Shown here piece by piece: positions 13,889-20,838 of a DNA stretch of 20,838 nucleotides. Source of the DNA: an uncultured Lachnobacterium sp. (GTDB taxonomy: Bacteria > Bacillota > Clostridia > Lachnospirales > Lachnospiraceae). Within the stretch, counting starts at the first letter, position 1. Each line of letters opens with the position of its first letter. The notes beneath the pieces were generated by a model, which saw nothing but the letters and a program-made list of their open reading frames with translations, did not search any database and was not told where the DNA came from. The stretch covers positions 1 to 20,838 of the forward strand of contig CAMFPD010000014.1 in NCBI GenBank assembly GCA_945971355.1, in the 5' to 3' direction. The position numbers and the translations under genes were made by a program.

Positions 13889-14833
13889 CTATATACTTGT
13901 TCTACGTAAATTTGTATCCATGAAACGATTAAATCCCTGCCACTCCAGATTGTTCTCTGGAACATTTGTAATCAGTTCCTTGAAAGTCTCAATCTTCGCA
14001 TCGATATTGTCCGCAAAGCTTAATGCAACCGCTTCAATTAATGCCGGCTTCTTTGGTGAACCATATTCCAATTCCCCGTGATGAGCCAAAATGCAATGTT
14101 TTAATTCATTTGCAAGAACAATTGGGAATCCGTCAATATTTCTGATTTCCTCACCAACCCACTCTGCCCCAATCATGATATGACCGAGAAGCTGGCCTGC
14201 ATCTGTATAATCATTCTCTGGGAAAGTAGAAAGCTCCTGTAATTTTCCAACATCGTGAAACATGGCTGCTGTAAGTAGTAAATCTCTGTTCAAAACCTTA
14301 TAATGCTTTGCAAAGTAATCACAGTTCTGGGTAACACTTAATGTATGCTCCAGGAGTCCACCTACAAATCCATGATGAACACTCTTTGCTGCTGAATGAA
14401 ACTTAAATCTCTTTGCAAAATCCTCGTCATCAAAAAACTTATGTAAAAGCTGGCTCAAATATGGATTCTGAATAGTTGCAATTATATTCTTAAGTTCATT
14501 ATACATTTCATCCACATTCTGTTCGCTGACTGGAAGGTAATCCTTTGGATCATATTCTCCCTCTGATACCCTTCTGGCTCTTTTTATCGAACACTGAAGA
14601 TTTCCCTGAAAGCTTGTTATATCTCCGGTTATTGCCACATAATCCATGGCATCAAATTCTTCTATACCAACAGAACCTGGATCCCACACCTTAGCGTCAA
14701 GGGTTCCTGTCTTGTCCTGCAAAATTACGTTATCGTACGGTTTTCCACTCTTTGTCAAAGCAGACTGTTTACTTTTTACAAGGTAAACTTCATTAATGCG
14801 CTCTCCCTCACGGAGAGTTGAAATGTATTTCAT
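13889..14833 (-). CDS. yhaM: 3'-5' exoribonuclease, YhaM family
   Basis: A 314-aa protein with an N-terminal OB-fold nucleic-acid-binding domain (about 10-95; VILQDKTGTLDAKVWD is typical) and an HD phosphohydrolase domain from about 155. The metal ligands are visible in HHGFVGGLLEHTLSV, MFHDVGKLQEL (the HD pair), and in GHIMIG and CILAHHGELEYGSPKKP. YhaM enzymes trim RNA, and also DNA, from the 3' end in Firmicutes. The ATG follows AGGAGG with four bases between, overlapping the end of the upstream gene (TAG at AATTAGGAGG), so the pair is co-translated. No anomalies. Confidence 0.92.
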   Translation of the reverse strand: MKYISTLREGERINEVYLVKSKQSALTKSGKPYDNVILQDKTGTLDAKVWDPGSVGIEEFDAMDYVAITGDITSFQGNLQCSIKRARRVSEGEYDPKDYLPVSEQNVDEMYNELKNIIATIQNPYLSQLLHKFFDDEDFAKRFKFHSAAKSVHHGFVGGLLEHTLSVTQNCDYFAKHYKVLNRDLLLTAAMFHDVGKLQELSTFPENDYTDAGQLLGHIMIGAEWVGEEIRNIDGFPIVLANELKHCILAHHGELEYGSPKKPALIEAVALSFADNIDAKIETFKELITNVPENNLEWQGFNRFMDTNLRRTSI

Positions 14834-14841
14834 ATTTCCTC

Positions 14842-16095
14842 CTAATTTATCACACCAGCTTCAATCTGGCATTTTATTACTGTATAACCACTTGTACTCT
14901 GCCTCTTCACTTCCACCTCATAACTCTCACCCGGAGTCAATGTGATCAGCTTCTTACTATAAGCAGACATTGATGTTATTTCCTCATCATCCACAGAAAT
15001 AATGACATCTCCACTTTGAATTCCTGCAAGCATTGCAGGTGAATCCATCACTACTTCCTTTACATACACACCCTTTGGAACAGTGTATTTATCAGCTATT
15101 TTGTCAGTAACGGTAGTTCCATATATTCCAAAATACGGCACATCATCCCCGTCCATCAGCAATTCTAACAAATCACTCACCCCGGAAATTGCCACGGCAG
15201 TCAGTGTGTTACTAGCCCCTGCTGAGCTGTAATCCTGCATGATAAGCCCGACAATCTCTCCACTTACATTTATTAGAATTCCACTTCCGTCTTCGCTTCC
15301 CACAATATCTGTAGTAAATACAGAATAATTGTTGTCTTTAGTTGTAATCTCATTTCCCTTCGAAGTAATGCTTCCTGATAAAACAGAATAGCTTGTTCCA
15401 AGGGGACTTCCAAGTGCTATAACTATCTGTCCCTTTGAGACTGTATTCGAATTTCCAATCTGAGCCACTGCTGTTGCTGACAGTGTTGCTTCGTCAAGCT
15501 GGCTTTTATCTACTGATAAGATAGCAATTCCTGTGTTTCCGTCATACTTTTTGAGTGTGGCCTCTGCTACCACATCATTTATGAAAGTAACGCTTATTCT
15601 CTCCGCCTTTGATATGGTCTTCTTTTCCGTGAGAATAAGAAGCTCACCATTCTCATCTGCAATTATTGCACCGGCCCCCTGACCTTCAATCTCATAGGAG
15701 TTGTTAAACCAGTCTGTATCACTCTGGACACTTGTGATTGTTACAATTGATTTATTTGCAGTGCTTCCTATGTGATAAAGCTCATTTTGAATATGCTGAT
15801 AGTCCTGAACTGTAAGTTCATAATCCAGAGTGGCTTCTGTATCATTCGGTGATGCTTCCTCTGAGCTAGTCTCTGTTGACTCAGTGCTGGTCTGGGTTTC
15901 AGTCTCCTTCTGTTGATTATCCACCACAGTATTATTCTCATTTTGTGGATTGATTTTAGGCCACAAAAATGCTGCCACAAGACAAGCTGTTATAGCAAAC
16001 ACTGCTCCGCAGACTGCAGCCACCAGAATTTTTATTGCTACTTTTCGTTTGTTAATGGGTTTATCTTTGATTTTTTCTCTTACAAATTCTTCCAT
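14842..16095 (-). CDS. HtrA-like PDZ protein lacking the catalytic triad
   Basis: A 417-aa protein: cytoplasmic basic tail, one membrane helix at about 20-44, a Thr/Ser/Glu-rich linker (about 55-90), a trypsin-like DegP/HtrA domain (about 105-312) and a C-terminal PDZ domain (about 320-412, GVYVKEVVMDSPAMLAGIQS). Landmarks of the protease fold remain (GQGAGAIIADENG, VIALGSPLGTSYSVLSGSIT). The catalytic residues are replaced: the LTNNHV histidine position is Lys159 (LTEKKT), the TDIAV aspartate is Gly189 (NTGIAI), and GNSGGP has become EDGSGI. It is probably an inactive, surface-anchored binding protein. The AAGGAG site is 13 bases from the ATG, rather far. First gene of the operon with yhaM and rlmD, with a divergent promoter from mutS2. 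Confidence 0.85.
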   Translation of the reverse strand: MEEFVREKIKDKPINKRKVAIKILVAAVCGAVFAITACLVAAFLWPKINPQNENNTVVDNQQKETETQTSTESTETSSEEASPNDTEATLDYELTVQDYQHIQNELYHIGSTANKSIVTITSVQSDTDWFNNSYEIEGQGAGAIIADENGELLILTEKKTISKAERISVTFINDVVAEATLKKYDGNTGIAILSVDKSQLDEATLSATAVAQIGNSNTVSKGQIVIALGSPLGTSYSVLSGSITSKGNEITTKDNNYSVFTTDIVGSEDGSGILINVSGEIVGLIMQDYSSAGASNTLTAVAISGVSDLLELLMDGDDVPYFGIYGTTVTDKIADKYTVPKGVYVKEVVMDSPAMLAGIQSGDVIISVDDEEITSMSAYSKKLITLTPGESYEVEVKRQSTSGYTVIKCQIEAGVIN

Positions 16096-16129
16096 CTGTC
16101 AGTAAAATCTCCTTACAACCTGTCTTTTT

Positions 16130-16158
16130 ATTATATTCGCAAATAAGTCCCCTTGCAA
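16130..16158 (-). promoter_or_regulatory. Promoter of the htrA-like/yhaM/rlmD operon
   Basis: On the minus strand, TTGCAA (16158-16153), a 17-bp spacer and TATAAT (16135-16130). It lies about 35 bp upstream of the HtrA-like start codon and faces away from the mutS2 promoter. Confidence 0.7.
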
Positions 16159-16170
16159 CCATTTTTACCT

Positions 16171-16198
16171 TTGCTAATGTGAGCTAATCCGTTATAAT
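16171..16198 (+). promoter_or_regulatory. Promoter of mutS2
   Basis: TTGCTA (16171-16176), a 16-bp spacer and a perfect TATAAT (16193-16198). The leader would be only about 15 nt, containing AAAGGGAG before the ATG at 16220. It is back-to-back with the divergent promoter at 16130-16158. Confidence 0.65.
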
Positions 16199-16219
16199 AT
16201 CAATGAAAGGGAGTAAACT

Positions 16220-18601
16220 ATGAACAAGAAAGTTTTAAACACACTAGAATATAACAAAATACTTGATAAACTTGCAGAATATGCTGCATGTGAGGAAACA
16301 AAAAGCAGATGTCTGGAATTAGTTCCAATCACTGACATAGATGAAATTAACAATCTACAGCTGACAACAGCAGATGCACTTAGCAGACTCTACAAAGACA
16401 GTAACATTACCTTTGTGGGAACTCATAATGTACACGCTTCCCTCAAACGTCTGGATATTGGTGGAGCACTGAACACAACAGAGCTTCTTCGAATAAGCAG
16501 TCTTCTTGAGGTTGCCAAAAGAGCCAAAGCTTACGACCGTTCAGAGAGAGCTGACGACAAAACAGATTCATTGACTCCGTTTTTTGCTGAGCTTGAACCT
16601 TTGACACCTCTCCATGATGAGATAAAGCGATGTATTATCTCTGAGGACGAAATCGCTGATGATGCCAGTCCTGCGCTGTTTAAAATCAGAAAATCAATCC
16701 GCGGAATGAATGACAGAATCCACGCACAGCTTACAAACATTATGAACAACAGCACTACAAGAACCTATCTTCAGGATGCTGTTGTCACTATGAGAGATGG
16801 CCGCTATTGCCTTCCTGTTAAAGCTGAGGCCAAAGGACAGGTTCCAGGAATGATGCATGATCAGTCGTCAAGTGGATCAACTCTTTTTATTGAGCCAATG
16901 GCAGTTGTCAATTTAAACAACGAGTTAAAGGAGCTCTTCATCAAAGAACAGGATGAAATAAACGTCATTCTTGCTGAACTGTCAAATAGAGTCGCTGAAA
17001 ATGCAATGGCTCTTGAAACAGACTACGAAGTACTTGCCGAGCTCGACTTTATTTTTGCCAAGGCTAACCTGGCAAAATCCTACAATGGTGTTGCCCCAGA
17101 GTTTAATGAAGAGGGAATAATTAACATTCGTCATGGACGCCACCCTCTGCTTAACCCAAAAACAGTTGTGCCAATCGATGTCAGACTTGGAGATGAGTAC
17201 AAGCAGCTTATCATCACCGGACCAAACACTGGTGGTAAAACAGTATCTCTCAAGACAGTGGGACTTCTCACTCTTATGGGACAGGCAGGACTTCATATTC
17301 CAGCTGGTGATCGCTCTAAGCTTGCCATTTTCCACGAAGTATTTGCTGATATCGGCGATGAGCAGAGCATTGAGCAAAGTCTCAGTACCTTCTCTTCCCA
17401 TATGACAAATATTGTCAAGATTCTTGACAAGGCTGATGATAGAAGCTTATGTCTTTTTGATGAGTTATGCTCAGGAACAGATCCAACAGAGGGTGCTGCC
17501 CTTGCAATATCAATCTTGAACAAACTTCATCAGTATGGAAGCACAACCATGGCTACTACCCACTACAGTGAGCTTAAAGTCTATGCCTTATCAACTGATG
17601 GTGTAGAAAATGCCTGCTGTGAATTTAATGTGGACACCCTCAGTCCTACATACCGATTACTCATTGGTATTCCTGGAAAAAGTAATGCTTTCGCAATCTC
17701 ACAGAAACTGGGCTTGAGTGAAAATATTATCGAGGATGCCCGCACAAGAATCAGTGATAAAGACATCGATTTCGAGGATTTAATCTCTAATCTCGAGGCA
17801 AGTCGTCAGACAATCGAAAAAGAGCAGCTTGAAATTAATCAATACAAGGCCGAAATTGAGGTTCTCAAAAAACAGCTCGAAAACAAACAGGAACGCCTTG
17901 ATCAGAACAAGGAGAAAATTCTTCGTGAAGCAAACGAAGAGGCCTACAAGATATTAAAGGAAGCAAAAGAATTAGCTGATGAGACAATCCGCAACTTTAA
18001 CAAGTACGGTCAGGGACAGGCTCCAATGAGCCAGATGGAAAAGGAACGTACCAATGTCCGCAACAAGCTTTCTGAAAAAGAAAAGTCTCTTTCTGGTCTG
18101 AAAAAGCAGAACAAAACACCTAATCACAAAGCACCTAAGAAGCTTCGAATAGGAGATTCTGTTCTCGTTCTTTCAATGAACTTAAGAGGAACTGTTCACA
18201 CTCTTCCAAATGCAAAGGGTGACTTGTATGTCCAAATGGGTATCCTTCGCTCCCTTGTAAATATCAATGATTTAATACTTGTGGAAGATGCCGATTCATC
18301 TCCTGCTAAAAAATATGGCGGTGGTGGCAGCAAGATTAAGATGAGCAAAGCTATGCATGTTTCTTCTGAAATTAATCTTATTGGAAAAACAACAGATGAG
18401 GCAGTTGCACTTTTAGATAAATATCTTGATGATGCGTATATTGCGCACATTGCATCTGTACGAATTGTTCATGGAAAAGGAACAGGAGCCTTAAGAAATG
18501 CTGTTCATCAGTATCTTAAGAGACAAAAACACGTAAAGGAATTCCACATTGCCGAGTTTGGTGAAGGTGATGCTGGTGTGACAATCGCCAAGTTTGAATA
18601 G
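16220..18601 (+). CDS. mutS2: Endonuclease MutS2
   Basis: A 793-aa protein of usual length for MutS2. It lacks the mismatch-recognition domain of MutS and begins with the core/clamp region (about 1-320). The ABC-type ATPase has Walker A GPNTGGKT at 334-341, then DIGDEQSIEQSLSTFSSHM (signature) and LCLFDELCSGTDPTEGAAL (Walker B and D-loop), and TTMATTHYSELK. A coiled coil (about 515-610) leads to a KOW-like segment and the C-terminal Smr nuclease domain (about 715-793, with IDLIG replaced by INLIG, then VRIVHGKGTGALR). MutS2 suppresses homologous recombination in some bacteria and in Bacillus acts on collided ribosomes. The start is supported by AAAGGGAG. A response-regulator gene follows after 14 bp. 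Confidence 0.95.
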   Translation: MNKKVLNTLEYNKILDKLAEYAACEETKSRCLELVPITDIDEINNLQLTTADALSRLYKDSNITFVGTHNVHASLKRLDIGGALNTTELLRISSLLEVAKRAKAYDRSERADDKTDSLTPFFAELEPLTPLHDEIKRCIISEDEIADDASPALFKIRKSIRGMNDRIHAQLTNIMNNSTTRTYLQDAVVTMRDGRYCLPVKAEAKGQVPGMMHDQSSSGSTLFIEPMAVVNLNNELKELFIKEQDEINVILAELSNRVAENAMALETDYEVLAELDFIFAKANLAKSYNGVAPEFNEEGIINIRHGRHPLLNPKTVVPIDVRLGDEYKQLIITGPNTGGKTVSLKTVGLLTLMGQAGLHIPAGDRSKLAIFHEVFADIGDEQSIEQSLSTFSSHMTNIVKILDKADDRSLCLFDELCSGTDPTEGAALAISILNKLHQYGSTTMATTHYSELKVYALSTDGVENACCEFNVDTLSPTYRLLIGIPGKSNAFAISQKLGLSENIIEDARTRISDKDIDFEDLISNLEASRQTIEKEQLEINQYKAEIEVLKKQLENKQERLDQNKEKILREANEEAYKILKEAKELADETIRNFNKYGQGQAPMSQMEKERTNVRNKLSEKEKSLSGLKKQNKTPNHKAPKKLRIGDSVLVLSMNLRGTVHTLPNAKGDLYVQMGILRSLVNINDLILVEDADSSPAKKYGGGGSKIKMSKAMHVSSEINLIGKTTDEAVALLDKYLDDAYIAHIASVRIVHGKGTGALRNAVHQYLKRQKHVKEFHIAEFGEGDAGVTIAKFE

Positions 18602-18615
18602 AAAGGGAGAATCCA

Positions 18616-19320
18616 ATGGCAATCAAACAAAAAATCTTAATTGTTGATGATGATAACAATATAGCGGAGCTTATATCTCTATATTTGACAAAAGAATGTT
18701 ATGATACAAAAATTGTAAATGATGGTGAGGAAGCACTACATGCATTTGAACATTACAATCCTAATCTCATTCTTTTAGATTTGATGCTTCCAGGTATTGA
18801 TGGCTATCAGGTATGTAGAGAAATCAGGGCAAAATCCAATGTACCAATCATAATGCTTTCTGCAAAGGGAGAGATTTTTGACAAGGTTCTTGGACTTGAG
18901 CTTGGGGCAGATGATTACATTATGAAACCCTTTGATTCCAAGGAACTGGTAGCGCGTGTAAAAGCTGTTCTCAGACGTTTTACCCCTGTAAAAGCAGAAA
19001 CTACTACCACCGTGGAACTCAAATGTGTCGAATACCCTGGACTCACAGTTAATTTGTCTAATTACTCTGTCACCTACAATGGCAGACCAGTAGAAATGCC
19101 ACCTAAGGAGCTCGAGCTTTTGTATTTCCTTGCCTCATCTCCAAATCAGGTATTTACCCGTGAGCAATTACTTGATCATATATGGGGATATGAATATATC
19201 GGAGACACAAGAACTGTGGATGTGCATGTAAAAAGATTAAGAGAAAAGATTAAAGATGCCAACAACTGGAGCATTTCAACTGTTTGGGGAATCGGATACA
19301 AATTTGAGGTTACTGAATGA
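18616..19320 (+). CDS. OmpR/PhoB-family response regulator
   Basis: A 234-aa two-domain regulator. The receiver (1-120) has the acidic pair Asp11-Asp13, phosphoacceptor Asp55 (LILLDLMLPG), Ser82 as the switch residue and Lys104 (IMKPFD). The winged-helix DNA-binding domain (about 135-232) has the usual KELELLYFLASSPNQVFTRE and RTVDVHVKRLREKI helices. It follows mutS2 with an AAAGGGAG site and overlaps the kinase start by ATGA, so the two are a coupled pair. Target genes are not visible. Confidence 0.94.
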   Translation: MAIKQKILIVDDDNNIAELISLYLTKECYDTKIVNDGEEALHAFEHYNPNLILLDLMLPGIDGYQVCREIRAKSNVPIIMLSAKGEIFDKVLGLELGADDYIMKPFDSKELVARVKAVLRRFTPVKAETTTTVELKCVEYPGLTVNLSNYSVTYNGRPVEMPPKELELLYFLASSPNQVFTREQLLDHIWGYEYIGDTRTVDVHVKRLREKIKDANNWSISTVWGIGYKFEVTE

Positions 19321-20753
19321 AAAAGTCCATATACATGAAATTTCTTTTTTGCTATGCAGTGTATGGAATTTTAGCTTTTGTAGTTGTATTTACCTTCACT
19401 CAATTTTCAACCCTGAAGTATTTACAGAGGAAGGAAGCCCAGCGGCTTTACCGCGAGTCTGCCCTTATCGCAGCTGATTATGCAGCTGAATACTACAAAA
19501 GCTCCATCACCCTTGACGATTTTCAAAAACACATGGAGATTGTTTCTGAATATATGTCTGCAGAAGTATGGATAGTTGACAACTCAGGAAATATTCTGGT
19601 GGATTCCAGTGACCCGGCAATAGTTCACAAGGCTGCATCTGCAAAATACGAAAAAATCAAAAATTTTGATATCGCTAATTTTGGAAATACCTACAGCACT
19701 ATAGGAGATTTCTACGGATACTTTAACGAGGATACTATGACTGTATTTTCACCGATTACCATATCCTACCGCAACAGGGGATATGTGCTTATACATAAAC
19801 CAGTATCCGCCATAATAAATAGCTCAGACGGTTTTATTAATATCTCTTTTTATACTGTAATGATTGTGTTCCTTCTTGCCTTTTTTTTTCTTATTATTTT
19901 TACACGCTCTGTGTATATTCCACTTAGGAAAATCACAAAGGTTGCAAAAATATATGCCAAGGGTGATTTTACTGAAAAGATCGAAGTTAACTCAAATGAC
20001 GAACTGGGTTATCTGGCCAACACATTGAATTATATGGCTACAGAGCTTGACACCCTCGAGGAGGACCAGCGTAAGTTTGTATCCAACGTCTCTCACGACT
20101 TCCGCTCCCCACTAACCTCAATAAAAGGGTATGTGGAGGCTATGCTTGACGGCACTATTCCTGTTGAAATGCAGGATAAATACCTTAACATTATTCTCTT
20201 TGAGACGGAGAGACTTAACAAGCTGACAAGGAGTATTCTTGATTTGAACCAATTCGGTCATCATGGTATAAGACTTGATATTGCTGATTTTGATATCAAC
20301 AATATGATACGTACAACCATCATGACCTTCGAGGGAAAATGTCGTGAAAAGGGATTGACCTTTGACCTTGTTTTGACAGGTAAAGAATTGTTTGTGAAAG
20401 CTGACATGTCCAAAATTCAGCAGGTGCTTTACAACCTGATTGACAACGCAACCAAATTCTCAAATCCTGATTCAAGCATAAAGCTGGAAACCAGTATCAA
20501 AAATGAGAAAGTACTTATATCTGTAAAGGATTCAGGTGTTGGAATACCATCTGACAGTATCAATAAGATTTGGGAACGTTTCTACAAAACTGACCCTTCC
20601 CGTGGTAAGGATAAAAAGGGTACTGGGCTGGGTCTTGCTATCGTAAAAGAAATAATTCAGGCCCACAATCAGAATATAAATGTTATAAGCACTGAAGGGG
20701 CTGGAACAGAATTCATTTTCTCGTTGCCACTATCAAGCAGGGAGAGTTCATAA
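19317..20753 (+). CDS. Sensor histidine kinase
   Basis: A 478-aa membrane kinase, partner of the regulator at 18616-19320. TM1 is at about 8-30, an extracellular sensor of about 140 residues follows, and TM2 is at about 175-197. Then come HAMP (about 198-250), the HisKA helix with phosphoacceptor His260 (FVSNVSHDFRSPLTSIKGY) and the HATPase domain with N-box LIDNATKFS (Asn377), G1 DSGVGI and G2 GTGLGL. All catalytic residues are present. The extracellular region has no signature that names a ligand. Nothing convincing follows in the last 85 bases, except a short AT palindrome at 20820-20831. Confidence 0.93.
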   Translation: MKKSIYMKFLFCYAVYGILAFVVVFTFTQFSTLKYLQRKEAQRLYRESALIAADYAAEYYKSSITLDDFQKHMEIVSEYMSAEVWIVDNSGNILVDSSDPAIVHKAASAKYEKIKNFDIANFGNTYSTIGDFYGYFNEDTMTVFSPITISYRNRGYVLIHKPVSAIINSSDGFINISFYTVMIVFLLAFFFLIIFTRSVYIPLRKITKVAKIYAKGDFTEKIEVNSNDELGYLANTLNYMATELDTLEEDQRKFVSNVSHDFRSPLTSIKGYVEAMLDGTIPVEMQDKYLNIILFETERLNKLTRSILDLNQFGHHGIRLDIADFDINNMIRTTIMTFEGKCREKGLTFDLVLTGKELFVKADMSKIQQVLYNLIDNATKFSNPDSSIKLETSIKNEKVLISVKDSGVGIPSDSINKIWERFYKTDPSRGKDKKGTGLGLAIVKEIIQAHNQNINVISTEGAGTEFIFSLPLSSRESS

Positions 20754-20838
20754 CACCATTTTTTTGTGGGCTGCCCTTTATGTATAGCTAAATGAAAAGC
20801 CAAGCATATATATTTATTCGAAAAATTTTTCAAGTTTG

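Noticed and set aside
19881..19889. A run of nine Ts in the histidine kinase gene that could slip and cause phase variation.
   Set aside because: It encodes Phe residues in a membrane helix in an AT-rich genome, and the frame is intact; no further sign of a contingency locus.
20820..20831. A 12-bp palindrome GAAAAATTTTTC near the end of the window.
   Set aside because: It is low-complexity A/T and too short to form a terminator; expected by chance in AT-rich sequence.

Overview
The window looks like a chromosomal contig end from an AT-rich, motile, Gram-positive anaerobe of the Lachnospiraceae. The Butyrivibrio/Pseudobutyrivibrio/Roseburia side of the family is my best guess. The evidence is the Firmicutes housekeeping set (mutS2, a yhaM-type exoribonuclease, an FeS-type RlmD), strong AGGAGG ribosome sites, a chemotaxis receptor, and accessory families I associate with gut Clostridia. 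The first 46 bases are not biological: they are Illumina Nextera adapter, including a readable i5 index, so position 1 is a contig end.

Layout. (1) 140-4378, minus strand: a chemoreceptor gene is followed directly by an orphan sugar-binding lipoprotein gene, closed by a hairpin terminator, and then an MFS exporter gene. (2) About 4560-12456: an accessory island with many decayed pieces. It holds a 5'-truncated membrane protein gene, two KilA-N remnants, an HELMH metallopeptidase, a phage-type polyvalent-protein tail, an Abi_2 abortive-infection pseudogene preceded by a small structured RNA with its own promoter and terminator, two copies of a 67-bp repeat, and one compact, apparently intact minus-strand operon. 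(3) 12457-16095, minus strand: rlmD, yhaM and an HtrA-like protein that has lost its catalytic residues, in one tight operon. (4) 16220-20753, plus strand: mutS2, then an OmpR-type response regulator and its histidine kinase, closely packed.

The most interesting part is the operon at 12251-8294. A sigma-A-like promoter is followed by a clear cyclic-di-GMP-I (GEMM-I) riboswitch aptamer and a terminator-like expression platform. Then come an excisionase-like small gene with an in-frame TGA, an 86-aa membrane-anchored protein, a 310-aa coiled-coil protein, a 636-aa protein with an HNH-nuclease signature and a long hydrophobic/amphipathic C-terminal half, a 36-aa hydrophobic peptide joined by an ATGA overlap, and a DUF2085 membrane protein. 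I do not recognise the 86/310/636/36-aa set as any named system. A second-messenger-controlled nuclease and membrane-protein cassette in a mobile island is a reasonable candidate for an undescribed conflict or defence system.

The island lies directly downstream of the rlmD 3' end. Each of the two 67-bp repeats leads, on the same strand, into a short reading frame that resembles the last codons of rlmD. This suggests repeated insertion of elements at the rlmD 3' end, each bringing its own copy of the gene tail. That is an inference, and it can be tested by comparison with related genomes.
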